A stretch of DNA of 64,000 nt from Dysgonomonadaceae bacterium zrk40 (GTDB lineage Bacteria > Bacteroidota > Bacteroidia > Bacteroidales > Dysgonomonadaceae). A program made the translations under genes and the position numbers. The stretch's first letter is position 1. Each line of letters opens with the position of its first letter. Below, piece by piece: positions 46,535-55,038 of the stretch. The notes under the pieces were generated by a model. It made no database searches. It was given only the letters and a program-made list of their open reading frames with translations, and was not told the origin of the DNA. The stretch covers positions 1,612,001 to 1,676,000 of the forward strand of contig CP070276.1 of assembly GCA_016916535.1 (NCBI GenBank). The letters run 5' to 3'.

Positions 46535-46744
46535 CAGTCTCTTTACACTCATTATTTTTTGATTTTTCTCTTTCATATTTCGGAAAGAAAATGCAAATTT
46601 GCACATTCTTTCATCGCAACTAAGGGAGATCGTATGCATTCAAGGTCCCATTTTCTATTGACGGTACCAACACCAACCCGCCTCTATCCGGCATTTGACG
46701 GAGAACAACCCATTGTATAAATAAACAATTAAAAACAACAACAG

Positions 46745-48586
46745 ATGTGTGGAATTGTAGGTTACATTGGTAATAGAGAGGCTTATCCGATCCTCATCAA
46801 AGGGCTTCATCGACTGGAGTACCGCGGATATGACAGTGCCGGGATTGCACTGATTCACGAAGGCAACCTGAAAGTTTACAAAGCAAAGGGTAAGGTGTCA
46901 GAATTGGAGCAGTATGCAGAGCAGAAAGATGTGAGCGGCAACATCGGCATCGCCCACACCCGCTGGGCTACCCATGGTGAACCCACGCAGCACAACGCCC
47001 ATCCCCACTATTCACAATCGGAGGAACTGGCCATCATCCACAACGGCATCATCGAGAACTACTCGTTATTGAAAGAGGGATTGATCAGTGAAGGATATAC
47101 GTTCCAGAGTGAAACCGACACCGAAGTGTTGGTACAGCTGATCGAATTCATGAAGAAGAGTAATGGCTCGGATCTCTCCACTGCGGTGCAGCTGGCCCTC
47201 AACCAGGTGGTGGGTGCTTATGCCATCGCAGTGCTGGACCGTCATAATCCTGATCTGATCGTGGCCGCCAGAAAGGGAAGTCCCCTGGTGATCGGCATTG
47301 GCGAGGATGAGTACTTCATTGGGTCGGATGCCACTCCCATTGTTGAATATACCAACCGTGTCACCTACATCGGTGATGAGGAGATCGTCACCATTGAAAG
47401 GGGAGCGCCACTAAAGATACGCACCATTGGCAACATTGAGAAGACACCCCGTTTTCAGAAGCTGGAGATGACGCTCAGCCAGCTTGAAAAAGGTGGATAT
47501 CCCCACTTCATGCTCAAGGAGATCTTCGAACAACCCCACACCCTGAGCGATTGCATGCGGGGGAGGGTGAACGTAGAAGCAGACAACATCACCCTGGCCG
47601 GGTTCATCGACAACCGGGATAAGTTTCTCAACGCCCGTCGCATCATCATCACTGCCTGTGGCACCTCCTGGCATGCCGCCCAGATAGGGATGTATGCCAT
47701 CGAGGAGTTCGCCCGCATACCTGTGGAGGTGGAGTACTCGTCTGAGTTCCGCTACCGCAAGCCGGTGATTCACAAGGATGACATCGTCATCGCCATCTCC
47801 CAATCGGGCGAAACCGCCGACACGCTGGCAGCCGTAGAGCTGGCCAGGAAAGAGGGAGCCTTTATCTTCGGCATCTGTAATGTGGTGGGGTCATCCATCC
47901 CCCGAAACACCCACTCGGGTTGTTACACCCATGTGGGTCCTGAGATCGGCGTGGCTTCAACCAAAGCATTCACCGCACAGGTGACCGTGCTGACGATGTT
48001 GGCAATCCTGATCGGCAAGGAGAAGGGAACCATCAGCCGCGATGAATACCTCACCCTGATCCGTGAGCTGGGTCTGATACCGGATAAAGTGGGTGAGATC
48101 CTGAAAAAGAATGAACTGATTGCACAATATGCCAAAACCTTTACCTATGCCGGCAACTGCATTTACCTGGGCAGAGGCTACAACTTCCCTGTAGCGCTTG
48201 AGGGAGCACTCAAACTGAAAGAGATCTCCTACATCCACGCGGAGGGTTACCCCGCGGCTGAGATGAAACATGGTCCCATCGCACTGATCAGTCACGAGAT
48301 GCCGGTCATAGTTATCGCTACGCAATCCGACACCTACGAGAAGGTGACCAGCAACATACAGGAGATCAAAGCCCGCAAGGGAAGGATCATCTCAGTGGTG
48401 ACCAAAGGTGACCGGGTGGTGAGCGAACTCTCCGACTTCTCGGTAGAGGTACCGGAGACACTCCCCTGCCTCACCCCATTGCTGTCGGTGATCCCTTTGC
48501 AGCTGCTGGCATATCATATTGCGGTGGTAAAGGGATGTGATGTGGATCAACCGCGTAACCTCGCCAAATCGGTGACGGTGGAATAA
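46745..48586 (+). CDS. glmS: Glutamine-fructose-6-phosphate aminotransferase (isomerizing)
   Basis: 613 residues. The N-terminal Ntn-type glutaminase starts MCGIVGYIGNREAYPILIKG with the catalytic Cys2, and continues with HTRWATHGEPTQHNAHPH and HNGIIENYSLL. Two SIS domains follow at about 285-420 (ACGTSWHAAQIGMYAIEEF, ISQSGETADTLAAVELA) and about 455-600 (IYLGRGYNFPVALEGALKLK, EISYIHAEGYPAAEMKHGPI), ending in PRNLAKSVTVE. It makes glucosamine-6-phosphate, the first step to UDP-GlcNAc. The PiT phosphate transporter starts 19 bp downstream, which suggests co-transcription. No glmS ribozyme was recognised upstream. Confidence 0.96.
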   Translation: MCGIVGYIGNREAYPILIKGLHRLEYRGYDSAGIALIHEGNLKVYKAKGKVSELEQYAEQKDVSGNIGIAHTRWATHGEPTQHNAHPHYSQSEELAIIHNGIIENYSLLKEGLISEGYTFQSETDTEVLVQLIEFMKKSNGSDLSTAVQLALNQVVGAYAIAVLDRHNPDLIVAARKGSPLVIGIGEDEYFIGSDATPIVEYTNRVTYIGDEEIVTIERGAPLKIRTIGNIEKTPRFQKLEMTLSQLEKGGYPHFMLKEIFEQPHTLSDCMRGRVNVEADNITLAGFIDNRDKFLNARRIIITACGTSWHAAQIGMYAIEEFARIPVEVEYSSEFRYRKPVIHKDDIVIAISQSGETADTLAAVELARKEGAFIFGICNVVGSSIPRNTHSGCYTHVGPEIGVASTKAFTAQVTVLTMLAILIGKEKGTISRDEYLTLIRELGLIPDKVGEILKKNELIAQYAKTFTYAGNCIYLGRGYNFPVALEGALKLKEISYIHAEGYPAAEMKHGPIALISHEMPVIVIATQSDTYEKVTSNIQEIKARKGRIISVVTKGDRVVSELSDFSVEVPETLPCLTPLLSVIPLQLLAYHIAVVKGCDVDQPRNLAKSVTVE

Positions 48587-48605
48587 AACAACAAATCATC
48601 TGTTT

Positions 48606-50885
48606 ATGGATTCAATTTACCTGATTATTATCATCGTATTGTTGGGGCTGGCTACGCTCGACCTGATTGTGGGTGTCTCGAACGATGCGGTCAACTTCCT
48701 CAACTCCAGCATCGGGTCGAAAGTAGCCCCGCTCTGGGTGATTCTCACCGTCGCCTCCATAGGGGTGCTCTTTGGAGCAATGTTCTCCAGTGGGATGATG
48801 GAGGTGGCCCGCAGCGGCGTCTTCTACCCCGAAAAGTTCACATTCCCGGCGGTAATGACGCTTTTCCTGGCGGTGATGATCACCGATGTAATCCTTCTGG
48901 ACCTTTTCAACACCTTCGGGTTACCCACCTCCACCACCGTCTCACTGGTTTTTGAGCTGTTGGGATCTGCCATTGCAGTAGCGCTCTTCACCCTATGGAC
49001 CAGCGATAGCGGCGGACAGTTGGGCGATTACATCAACAGCGGCAAGGCACTGGCCATCATCTCAGGTATCTTTATCTCAATTGCCATCGCCTTCGTGGTG
49101 GGAAGCATCATCATGTACATCTCGCGACTGATCTTCTCCTTCAACTACGGTAAGCGATTCCGCTACCTGGGAGCCATCTGGGGAGGAATCGCGCTGACAG
49201 CCATCATCTATTTCGCCATTTTTAAAGGTTTGAAAGGCAGTGTACTGGTAACACCGGAGCTGCTTTACTATCTGGAAAACCATATGGCCACAGCTCTTCT
49301 TTACAGCTTCGCAGGATCGACATTGTTGATGGCACTTCTGCAGCATCTCTTCCGGGTCAACATCCTGAAAGTAATCGTATTGGCAGGCACCACGGCGTTG
49401 GCCATGGCCTTCGCCGGCAACGACCTGGTCAACTTCATCGGTGTCTTTATGGCCGGTTTTGACTCCTACAGAATTGCGGGTGAGGTGGCAGCCGGCGGTG
49501 GCGACATCCAAACCCTCTACATGGATAGGTTAAACGAGCCGGTTGCTGTCAACGTCGCCTGGTTGATCGGTGCCGGGGTGATCATGATTATGGCGCTCTG
49601 GTTCTCCAAGAAATCGCGCTCGGTGACCGAAACAGAGGTGAACCTCGCCCGCAAGGGGGAAGGTATTGAACGCTTCTCCTCCTCCCCCCTGTCGCGCTCC
49701 ATGGTGCGGGGAAGCCTCACCGTCAGCAAGTCCCTCGACAAGATCATGCCCGCAGCTGTGAAACGCTTTGTTAACCGGCAGTTTGAACCGGTAGACACAG
49801 AAAACGGTGCCTCCTTCGACCTGATTCGTGCATCGGTAAACCTCACCATCGCTGCACTGCTGATCTCGCTGGGTACCTCCTTGAAACTCCCTCTATCAAC
49901 CACGTTCGTCACCTTCATGGTGGCCATGGGTACCTCACTGGCCGACAGAGCCTGGGGACGTGACAGCGCCGTTTACCGCATCAACGGAGTGCTGACAGTT
50001 GTGGCCGGATGGCTGATGACCGCACTGGTGGCACTCACCGTCTCCATGCTGATTGGTCTTTTCCTGATGTGGGGCGGCAAGATTGCCATCGCGGTGATGA
50101 TCCTGGTGGTAGGCTTTATGCTTTACAAGTCAGGCAGGATGCACACCAAGCGTAAGAGCCGCGAACAGCAGCATCAACAGGTGCTCTCGAGCGAGATTCA
50201 GTTGGTCACCTCCTGCAATGAGGAGGTACGAATGGTGCTGGGCAAGACCCTTTCCATATACGAAATGGTGCTTCACGGCTTAAGGGATGAAGATCGCAAA
50301 GGGGTGAAGAAAGCGATGGGTGAAGCCAACGAGCTTTATGAGAAATTCAGGGACAAACGTACCTACGAGGTGGTACCCACGCTGGAGAGCATGGAGATGA
50401 ATGCACTCGACCTGGAGCAGGAGTATGTGCAGCTGGTGGATTACTCCTATGAAATCACCAAATCACTGAAAGCAGTATCGGAAGCTACCTTCAGTTACAT
50501 TGACAACAACCATGCAGCCTTCTCGAAGGAGCAGATTGAAGACCTGGAGATGATTCACAAAATCCTCACCGAAGCGTTCAGCGGCTACAACGAAATGGAC
50601 CAAAAGAACGATTACACGCAGTTCTCAATTGTTACCAACATGCGGGATGTAATCTTCGACCTATACAAGAAGCTCAACAAGCGACAGATCAAACGGGTGA
50701 AAGCAGGCAGTTCCACCACCCGGAGCAGCATTCTCTTCCTCAACCTGGTGAATGAGTCAAAGATCATCACCCTGCAGTCGGGCAACCTGCTCAAGGCGCA
50801 CCGTAACTTCAAGGAGAATTATGCCAAGGCGGGACCGGATGTGAACGCCAAGACACTGATCCGGCAGGCAACACTGAACCTCTAA
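48606..50885 (+). CDS. PiT-family inorganic phosphate transporter with PhoU-like C-terminal domain
   Basis: 759 residues. Two inverted PiT repeats are marked by GVSNDAVNFLNSSIGS near residue 24 and AGNDLVNFIGVFMAG near residue 280. Membrane segments run to about residue 520. The last 220 residues are a soluble, mostly helical domain (VLSSEIQLVTSCNEEVRMVL, VLHGLRDEDRKGVKKAMGEA, LVDYSYEITKSLKAVSEATF) that resembles a PhoU-type bundle. The transporter brings in phosphate with a cation. A cytoplasmic PhoU-like tail on the same chain could gate it or link it to the Pho signal; this is inference. A Gly/Cys-run hairpin terminator follows. Confidence 0.9.
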   Translation: MDSIYLIIIIVLLGLATLDLIVGVSNDAVNFLNSSIGSKVAPLWVILTVASIGVLFGAMFSSGMMEVARSGVFYPEKFTFPAVMTLFLAVMITDVILLDLFNTFGLPTSTTVSLVFELLGSAIAVALFTLWTSDSGGQLGDYINSGKALAIISGIFISIAIAFVVGSIIMYISRLIFSFNYGKRFRYLGAIWGGIALTAIIYFAIFKGLKGSVLVTPELLYYLENHMATALLYSFAGSTLLMALLQHLFRVNILKVIVLAGTTALAMAFAGNDLVNFIGVFMAGFDSYRIAGEVAAGGGDIQTLYMDRLNEPVAVNVAWLIGAGVIMIMALWFSKKSRSVTETEVNLARKGEGIERFSSSPLSRSMVRGSLTVSKSLDKIMPAAVKRFVNRQFEPVDTENGASFDLIRASVNLTIAALLISLGTSLKLPLSTTFVTFMVAMGTSLADRAWGRDSAVYRINGVLTVVAGWLMTALVALTVSMLIGLFLMWGGKIAIAVMILVVGFMLYKSGRMHTKRKSREQQHQQVLSSEIQLVTSCNEEVRMVLGKTLSIYEMVLHGLRDEDRKGVKKAMGEANELYEKFRDKRTYEVVPTLESMEMNALDLEQEYVQLVDYSYEITKSLKAVSEATFSYIDNNHAAFSKEQIEDLEMIHKILTEAFSGYNEMDQKNDYTQFSIVTNMRDVIFDLYKKLNKRQIKRVKAGSSTTRSSILFLNLVNESKIITLQSGNLLKAHRNFKENYAKAGPDVNAKTLIRQATLNL

Positions 50886-50891
50886 TAATTA

Positions 50892-50927
50892 TAGGGGGGG
50901 GGTGAAGCGAAATCTTACCCCCCCCTA
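50892..50927. terminator. Terminator after the phosphate transporter
   Basis: A G8/C8 stem (TAGGGGGGGGT with ACCCCCCCCTA) around GAAGCGAAATCTT, seven bp after the stop codon. Confidence 0.75.
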
Positions 50928-51148
50928 TTGTGTAATGTCAAAATGACATTCGGTCAGATGCTGGCTTATCTACTCTCATCGTGAGGGAAAGAATCGTGAC
51001 AGAACCATCCCTGAAAGACTCAATTTCATTTTGATCCAGATAACTGGCTAGGATATGAATGGAAATGACAACCATTTTCTCATTTAGAAATCGCAGATCT
51101 GCTGAACAACAGAGTCTGACACGGTGAACTGAGACGATATTATAAACG

Positions 51149-51943
51149 ATGAATAAAAGCACTTTTCGCATCGCACTGATGGACTGCCCAAGTGAGGAGC
51201 AACTAATTCGGATGACTTTACAGCCACTTGGAGAGGTAAAAACGATGCTGTTCTATATCCCGGACAGAAAACTGGAGGTATATCACAATGGCGAACCCGA
51301 TATGGTGTTGGCAGCCCTGGAGTCACTCAAATTACAGACAAAATTAATATCTACGGAAATTACTCACGAACAGGAGGGGGAAAAAAGTGATTCGGGACAG
51401 CGCAAGATTCTTCTTGCTGTGCTGATCATCAATTTTGTTTTCTTTGGCCTGGAGATGTTGTTTGGCATACTCTCCAACTCAATGGGGCTGGTTGCCGACA
51501 GTCTCGATATGCTGGCTGACAGCCTTGTTTATGGACTTGCCCTCTTTGCAGTGGGGGGGAGTGCATTACGCAAAAAAAATATTGCCCGTACAGCCGGCTA
51601 CCTCCAGCTGCTGCTGGCACTGACAGGAATGATGGAGGTGATCCGCCGATTTGTGGGAGTTACCGAACTGCCCGATTTCAGGACCATGATGGTGATCTCT
51701 TTCCTAGCATTGATTGCCAACGCAATCAGTCTTTATATCCTACAAAAAGAGAAAAGTAAAGAATCACATATCCAGGCCAGCATGATTTTCACCTCCAACG
51801 ATATCGTCATCAACATCGGGGTGATTGTAGCTGCCCTACTGGTCAACCTGCTCCAGTCGGCCTTCCCTGACCTGGTGATAGGAGCAATCGTATTTGCCAT
51901 CGTAGTCAGAGGGGCATACAGGATCCTGCGTTTAGCAATATAA
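51149..51943 (+). CDS. Cation-diffusion-facilitator-like transporter with HMA-like N-terminus
   Basis: 264 residues. The first 75 residues resemble a heavy-metal-associated-like domain with the variant MDCPSEEQLIRMTL in place of a CxxC site. From about 87 the chain has five or six membrane segments (LLAVLIINFVFFGLEMLFGI, AGYLQLLLALTGMMEVI, MMVISFLALIANAISLYIL, VINIGVIVAALLVNLLQ, LVIGAIVFAIVVRGAY). The metal site expected in segments 2 and 5 of CDF proteins is approximated by VADSLDMLADS and TSNDIVIN. The usual cytoplasmic C-terminal domain is absent. Likely a divalent-metal exporter. It is followed by a convergent small gene. Confidence 0.8.
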   Translation: MNKSTFRIALMDCPSEEQLIRMTLQPLGEVKTMLFYIPDRKLEVYHNGEPDMVLAALESLKLQTKLISTEITHEQEGEKSDSGQRKILLAVLIINFVFFGLEMLFGILSNSMGLVADSLDMLADSLVYGLALFAVGGSALRKKNIARTAGYLQLLLALTGMMEVIRRFVGVTELPDFRTMMVISFLALIANAISLYILQKEKSKESHIQASMIFTSNDIVINIGVIVAALLVNLLQSAFPDLVIGAIVFAIVVRGAYRILRLAI

Positions 51944-51987
51944 TCAGGCAGATGTGACCCAATAAAACAAAAGAGTGAGGAGTTAAT

Positions 51988-52350
51988 TTATTTCTGCGTC
52001 AATCCGATTTTCATTTGCTGGCTGCCGGAGAGATTTACCTCCATGGTGGCCGGCTCATAGGAGATTAATTCCACCACAACCGAATACCTGCCTGGTTTCA
52101 CGCCATTGATGGCAAAATTTCCATCCAAATCAGAATAATATTTTTTTCCATCCACCACGATGGCAGCACCTGCCAGCGCTTCATGATTCTTTTCGTCTAC
52201 AACCGAACCGGTCAGTTGCAGCGACTGCACCATTTCAACCGGAGCAACCGGCTGCGATTCTTTTTCTTTCTTCACCTCATTCGACTCGGTGTCGGCTATG
52301 GCCGACAAAGAGATCAGCAGTGAGGATGCAAGCAGCAACAGAGATTTCAT
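51988..52350 (-). CDS. Small exported protein: single carboxypeptidase-regulatory-like domain
   Basis: 120 residues with a signal peptide (LLLLASSLLISLSAIADT). A charged linker (NEVKKEKESQPVAPVE) is followed by one CarboxypepD_reg-type beta-sandwich: LTGSVVDEKNHEALAGAAIV, SDLDGNFAINGVKPGRYSVV, MEVNLSGSQQMKIGL. The same fold forms the N-terminal domain of TonB receptors in this window, but here it stands alone. It may bind a surface partner or be a stand-alone adapter. A -7 candidate TACTTTTG (52392-52385) lies 35 bp upstream, and GTTAC motifs 22 bp apart (52415, 52437) lie further up. No closer function assignment is possible. Confidence 0.75.
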   Translation of the reverse strand: MKSLLLLASSLLISLSAIADTESNEVKKEKESQPVAPVEMVQSLQLTGSVVDEKNHEALAGAAIVVDGKKYYSDLDGNFAINGVKPGRYSVVVELISYEPATMEVNLSGSQQMKIGLTQK

Positions 52351-52465
52351 ACGATTTATTCTTTTAAAAGTTCTTTAACTGAGACAAAAGTACATTGATG
52401 TCACCGATAAAGCGGTTACGAATCAATGAAGTTTTTGTTACATTTTTTGTTCAACTCGAAGCGGA

Positions 52466-52948
52466 TCAATAACTTTTCTCATCCAGCAGCGCACCCTTTT
52501 GGTCCCACATACGCCAGAGACCGGTTTTCTTGCCCTCCCGGTAGTTCATCTCGTAACGCAGGTTTCCCAACTCATCCCAGATTCGCCAGGTACCGTGTTT
52601 CAGCCCGTTCTTGTACTCCGCCTCAGAGAGTATTTGTCCGGAGAGGTCGTAGCTCCTCCACAATCCGTGCATCTTCCCATCTTTGTAGGAGCGCACCTCC
52701 TGCGGTTTGCGGTTTTCAAAGTAGACGATGTAGGGTCCCTCCGGCATACCATCGCGGATCTGCATCTCCAGTTTCAAGGTGCCATTTTCGTAGTACTCCC
52801 GGTAGTCACCTGTATAGAACCTGATCTGTGTCTTATCGGCATAGTAATAGCCGTTGCTGTAGTAGACCACCGGATCGGAATGTTTCTGATCCTGTGCGGT
52901 CAGTAGAACAAAGAGAAAAAGCAGGAAAAGGGTTGTTTTTGTTCGCAT
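52466..52948 (-). CDS. MORN-repeat (YwqK-like) exported protein
   Basis: 160 residues with a signal peptide (TTLFLLFLFVLLTAQDQ). At least four MORN-like repeats follow from about residue 48: YREYYENGTLKLEMQIRDGM, RSYKDGKMHGLWRSYDLSG, AEYKNGLKHGTWRIWDELGN and MNYREGKKTGLWRMWDQKG. Such repeats are beta-hairpin units on surface or periplasmic proteins; Bacteroidota have many. The database label of antitoxin for this family has little support, and no toxin gene is adjacent. It follows the beta-helix lipoprotein by 84 bp and shares its strand. Confidence 0.8.
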   Translation of the reverse strand: MRTKTTLFLLFLFVLLTAQDQKHSDPVVYYSNGYYYADKTQIRFYTGDYREYYENGTLKLEMQIRDGMPEGPYIVYFENRKPQEVRSYKDGKMHGLWRSYDLSGQILSEAEYKNGLKHGTWRIWDELGNLRYEMNYREGKKTGLWRMWDQKGALLDEKSY

Positions 52949-53032
52949 GTCTGTCTTGTTATGAATGAGGAATATCCCGCGCTGTATCAGCAGCGGGATA
53001 TTCTGGGAAAAATTAAATGAAAGGTAGTCTGT

Positions 53033-55000
53033 TTACTGAAACCATACCCAGGCTGAGATATCCAGTTTGCCCTTCTGGTAGGTCCCTGTGAGTGTGGCAG
53101 CTATTCCTTCGATGAGCACGTTGGTCAGCGGGCCATCGTTCGACATATCCACCTGCTTGCTATATCCTTCCAGATAAACATTGGTCATGGTCGCGCCGGA
53201 TTGTTTCTTGAACTGCAACGCTGTTCCTGAGGGGGCCGAAGCATGGCTGTTGACGGCAGTGAGATTGATGATCTTCGGATTGTTGTTCACACCGTCGGCT
53301 TCTACCACTGTGGAGAAGCCATCGATGGTGTGTTTAACGTAAGCGTTGGTCACTGTGCCGTTCCACCCTTCGGTCCAGTCGATCGCATCATCCTCGTTGT
53401 TCTCCAGGTAGAGGTTCTGGGCCGATACCGTGCCACCGAAGAACTCCACACCGTCGTCCGCGCCGTTGATGATGGCCACGTTGCTGATCTGTGTAGCGCT
53501 ACCCACGGCATAGAGGGTAAGGCCGTTGTATTCCGACTCGGTGTTGATCTTGGCCCCTGATCCCTTGATCACCAGGTAGCTGATGCTTCCTGAGTTGTCG
53601 TCATCCTTGGAGCCTCCATACTTGAAGTTGCCCACCTCGGCGGTGGCATTCGCACCGGCAGTGGTGGTGGCCTCTCCGCAGATGGTCAGCCCACCCCAGT
53701 CCTGCGGTTGGGCGTTGGGGGAAGTCATGATCACGGGATCATCGGATGTGCCCTGGATATCAATCTGGGCACCCATCATCACGGCGATGTAGGTCTCAGT
53801 CTCCTGTCCCTGCGAAGCAACTGCCAGGATGCGAGTACCGGCGGGGATGGTCAGCTTGCCGCTTTCCACGATATAGGATCCGGTGAGGCGATATGCCTTT
53901 CCGGGATCCAGCGTCACATTACCGTTCTGTTTGCCGTTCAGCTCAACCACCTCAACGGCACTGGCCTCAGCCCAGCTCCAGGAAGATGGATTGACGGTGG
54001 GGTCAGCATCGTATGCCTTATCATGACTTGCAGTTTCTCCCTCTATGATCACGTTTGAGAGCGGTCCATCGTTGGCCATGTCGATGAGAATGTCATACCC
54101 CAGCAAAGATAAGCCGGTGATGGTTGCACCCGATTCTTTCTTAAACTGCAGTGCTTTTCCTCCGGTGGTGGAGACTGCAGTGAGATTGACAATCTTCGGG
54201 TTGTTGTTCACACCGTCGGCTTCTACCACTGTGGAGAAGCCATCGATGGTGTGTTTAACGTAAGCGTTGGTCACTGTGCCGTTCCACCCTTCGGTCCAGT
54301 CGATCGCATCATCCTCGTTGTTCTCCAGGTAGAGGTTCTGGGCCGATACCGTTCCGCCGAAGAACTCCACACCGTCGTCCGCACCATTGATGATGGCCAC
54401 GTTGCTGATCTGTGTTGCACTACCCACGGCATAGAGGGTAAGTCCGTTGTATTCCGACTCGGTGTTGATCTTGGCACCTGATCCCTTGATCACCAGGTAG
54501 CTGATGCTTCCCGAGTTGTCGTCATCGTTGGAGCCTCCATACTTGAAGTTGCCCACCTCGGCGGTGGCATTCGCACCGGCAGTGGTGGTGGCCTCTCCGC
54601 AGATGGTCAGCCCACCCCAGTCCTGCGGTTGGGCGTTGGGGGAAGTCATCACCACCGGAGCGGCAGCAGTACCGTTCACATTGATCTTACTTCCCATCAT
54701 CACGGCAATGTAGGTCTCGGTAGCCTGCCCCTGCGATGCGTTGGCAATGATTTGGGTACCGGCCGGTATGGTGAGCGTGGCGCCTCCGTCCACGATAAAC
54801 TGGCCTGTGAGACGGTAGCTGGTGCCGACATCGAGGGTATAATCTTCTTTCAGCACACCCCTCATTTCGCCGCTCTCAAGCAGTTCTACTACCGGATCGG
54901 TTTCGGGTAATGTACCTTCACCTTCACAATTCACGAACAGGAACAGCGATGCGATGACCATCATCATCGAAATTCCCTTGAATAACACATTTTTTTTCAT
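53033..55000 (-). CDS. Lipoprotein with two near-identical beta-helix-like halves
   Basis: 655 residues. The lipobox LFLFVN-C26 is followed by EGEGTLPETDP, an acidic surface-export type of N-terminus. The mature protein consists of two about 307-residue halves. Each contains ATLTIPAGTQII or KLTIPAGTRIL, AVMMGSKINVNGT or AVMMGAQIDIQGT, and the same stretch TSPNAQPQDWGGLTICGEAT through TIDGFSTVVEADGVNNNPKI. The repeat pattern (SISYLVIKGSG, QNLYLENNEDDAIDWTEG) suggests a right-handed beta-helix. At DNA level about 470 bp of each half are nearly identical at a 921-bp offset. It is encoded 38 bp after a TonB receptor, so it is probably the surface partner of that receptor. Ligand unknown; a Pho-box-like array precedes the pair. 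Confidence 0.8.
   Translation of the reverse strand: MKKNVLFKGISMMMVIASLFLFVNCEGEGTLPETDPVVELLESGEMRGVLKEDYTLDVGTSYRLTGQFIVDGGATLTIPAGTQIIANASQGQATETYIAVMMGSKINVNGTAAAPVVMTSPNAQPQDWGGLTICGEATTTAGANATAEVGNFKYGGSNDDDNSGSISYLVIKGSGAKINTESEYNGLTLYAVGSATQISNVAIINGADDGVEFFGGTVSAQNLYLENNEDDAIDWTEGWNGTVTNAYVKHTIDGFSTVVEADGVNNNPKIVNLTAVSTTGGKALQFKKESGATITGLSLLGYDILIDMANDGPLSNVIIEGETASHDKAYDADPTVNPSSWSWAEASAVEVVELNGKQNGNVTLDPGKAYRLTGSYIVESGKLTIPAGTRILAVASQGQETETYIAVMMGAQIDIQGTSDDPVIMTSPNAQPQDWGGLTICGEATTTAGANATAEVGNFKYGGSKDDDNSGSISYLVIKGSGAKINTESEYNGLTLYAVGSATQISNVAIINGADDGVEFFGGTVSAQNLYLENNEDDAIDWTEGWNGTVTNAYVKHTIDGFSTVVEADGVNNNPKIINLTAVNSHASAPSGTALQFKKQSGATMTNVYLEGYSKQVDMSNDGPLTNVLIEGIAATLTGTYQKGKLDISAWVWFQ
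53260..53728 (-). repeat. Intragenic direct repeat, copy A
   Basis: About 470 bp nearly identical to 54181-54649 at an offset of 921 bp (307 codons). Examples of shared blocks are the region around 53281 and 54202 and the region around 53701 and 54622. The few differences are mostly synonymous, for example SNDDD versus SKDDD. Confidence 0.88.
54181..54649 (-). repeat. Intragenic direct repeat, copy B
   Basis: Partner of 53260-53728, same strand, inside the same gene. The near identity suggests recent duplication or gene conversion and makes the gene prone to contraction by recombination. Confidence 0.88.
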
Positions 55001-55038
55001 AATCCTGATATTTTACGATTGGTTCATATTCCTGTTTA

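Larger units (their letters stand above)
46439..46744. other. Intergenic region between the small membrane gene and glmS
   Basis: 306 bp. It has the -7 element of the small gene, three GTTAC motifs at exact 11-bp spacing, a 12-bp palindrome TGCAAATTTGCA (46592-46603) and no other gene. Confidence 0.5.

Noticed and set aside
46592-46603. TGCAAATTTGCA palindrome as an operator for glmS
   Set aside because: It is a single AT-rich 12-bp palindrome with no second copy seen; it may be chance or part of a promoter.
46535-46744. glmS ribozyme upstream of glmS
   Set aside because: I could not find the conserved ribozyme core in the leader, and Bacteroidota are not a usual host.
52466-52948. Toxin-antitoxin locus (YwqK-type label)
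   Set aside because: MORN repeats and signal peptide indicate an envelope protein; no toxin gene adjacent.
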